The notes under the pieces are model-generated. The model was not told the origin of the DNA, ran no database searches, and worked only from the letters and a program-made list of their open reading frames with translations. Below are positions 31,652-32,638 of a DNA stretch of 32,638 nucleotides, in pieces. The translations under genes were made by a program, and so were the position numbers. The DNA comes from Nemertoderma westbladi (Eukaryota; Xenacoelomorpha; Nemertodermatida; Nemertodermatidae): positions 1 to 32,638 of the forward strand of contig JAUCBJ010006184.1 in the NCBI GenBank assembly GCA_032718475.1, written 5' to 3'. Numbering within the stretch: the stretch's first letter is position 1; each line of letters starts with the position of its first letter.

Positions 31652-31754
31652 TGTGGATACCTTCGAACAATTAAGAAGCCCTATATCATATCGATTAATG
31701 AATAGCCTTCAATTTGACCGCTGCTAATTAAAGATGAAAAATGGTTCATAAATC

Positions 31755-32638
31755 TGTGGGTGGAGGGGATCGGGTTAAAAGGGTTTGTAACTAGGTGGGT
31801 GGAGGCTGGAGGGGATGGGGTGAAAAGGGTTTGTAAATAGGTGGGTGGAGGGGATGGGGTGAAAAGGGTTTGTAAATAGGTGGGTGGAGGGGATGGGGTG
31901 AAAAGGGTTTGTAAATAGGTGGGTGGAGGGGATGGGGTGAAAAGGGTTTGTAAATAGGTGGGTGGAGGGGATGGGGTGAAAAGGGTTTGTAAATAGGTGG
32001 GTGGAGGGGATGGGGTGAAAAGGGTTTGTAAATAGGTGGGTGGAGGGGATGGGGTGAAAAGGGTTTGTAAATAGGTGGGTGGAGGGGATGGGGTGAAAAG
32101 GGTTTGTAAATAGGTGGGTGGAGGGGATGGGGTGAAAAGGGTTTGTAAATAGGTGGGTGGAGGGGATGGGGTGAAAAGGGTTTGTAAATAGGTGGGTGGA
32201 GGGGATGGGGTGAAAAGGGTTTGTAAATAGGTGGGTGGAGGGGATGGGGTTAAAAGGGTTTGTAAATAGGTGGGTGGAGGGGATGGGGTGAAAAGGGTTT
32301 GTAAATAGGTGGGTGGAGGGGATGGGGTGAAAAGGGTTTGTAAATAGGTGGGTGGAGGGGATGGGGTGAAAAGGGTTTGTAAATAGGTGGGTGGAGGGGA
32401 TGGGGTGAAAAGGGTTTGTAAATAGGTGGGTGGAGGGGATGGGGTGAAAAGGGTTTGTAAATAGGTGGGTGGAGGGGATGGGGTGAAAAGGGTTTGTAAA
32501 TAGGTGGGTGGAGGGGATGGGGTGAAAAGGGTTTGTAAATAGGTGGGTGGAGGGGATGGGGTGAAAAGGGTTTGTAAATAGGTGGGTGGAGGGGATGGGG
32601 TGAAAAGGGTTTGTAAATAGGTGGGTGGAGGGGATGGG
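31755..32638. repeat. G-rich minisatellite, 39-bp units, about 22 copies, runs off the window
   Basis: The unit is AAATAGGTGGGTGGAGGGGA then TGGGGTGAAAAGGGTTTGT. After two irregular first units, all copies are almost identical apart from one GTTAAAAG variant near 32250. Every unit contains four G-runs of three or more, fitting a G-quadruplex pattern on the plus strand. It lies in the BAZ1A intron after exon C. Confidence 0.97.

Overview
This is animal (metazoan) nuclear DNA, not bacterial. It has spliced genes with GT/AG introns and matching phases, tRNA-derived SINEs, hAT-type DNA transposons with 8-bp target duplications, an L2/CR1-type non-LTR retroelement and kilobases of minisatellite. 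Base composition and the very frequent palindrome TAGGCCTA suggest a marine invertebrate; I cannot name the species from the sequence alone.

Three protein-coding loci are supported. (1) A complete six-exon HPS1 orthologue (BLOC-3 subunit, Rab32/38 GEF partner of HPS4) runs on the minus strand from the ATG at 9836 to the stop at 5353. Every splice phase matches and it predicts 892 residues. (2) Three consecutive internal exons of a BAZ1A/ACF1 orthologue (ISWI-complex subunit) lie on the plus strand at 11188-11376, 21073-21358 and 31011-31161. They are separated by two introns of about 9.7 kb each, and the 5' and 3' parts of the gene are not visible. (3) A single-exon CRAL-TRIO protein resembling the N-terminal half of MOSPD2 lies on the minus strand at 17492-18262, inside the first BAZ1A intron, and looks like a retrocopy.

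Layout: 1-5.2 kb is non-coding and holds a minus-strand SINE split by a 2-kb hAT element. 5.2-9.9 kb is HPS1. 11.2-21.1 kb is BAZ1A exon A plus its intron, which carries a SINE, a tRNA-Ser-like sequence, a 27-bp minisatellite, a long foldback element interrupted by an internally deleted L2/CR1 copy, the MOSPD2-like gene, a GC-rich SINE, and a hAT element that itself contains a short element with TGTA ends and a CCGG duplication. 21.1-31.2 kb is exon B, an intron dominated by repeats, and exon C. Those repeats are a 104-bp-unit transposon-like element, about 4.4 kb of a 32/33-bp minisatellite and about 3.4 kb of a 31-bp minisatellite. A block of the first array is duplicated inside the second. 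From 31.75 kb to the window end is a nearly homogeneous 39-bp G-rich array.

The most unusual signal is the 32/33-bp array. Nearly every unit carries TGAGGTAG, the first eight bases of let-7, so an antisense transcript would carry on the order of a hundred perfect let-7 8-mer sites. In the sense orientation of BAZ1A each unit also carries a strong 5' splice-site-like CAG|GTGAGG. Whether either is functional is untested. The long open frames across this array are a by-product of a stop-free repeat and are not called as genes.
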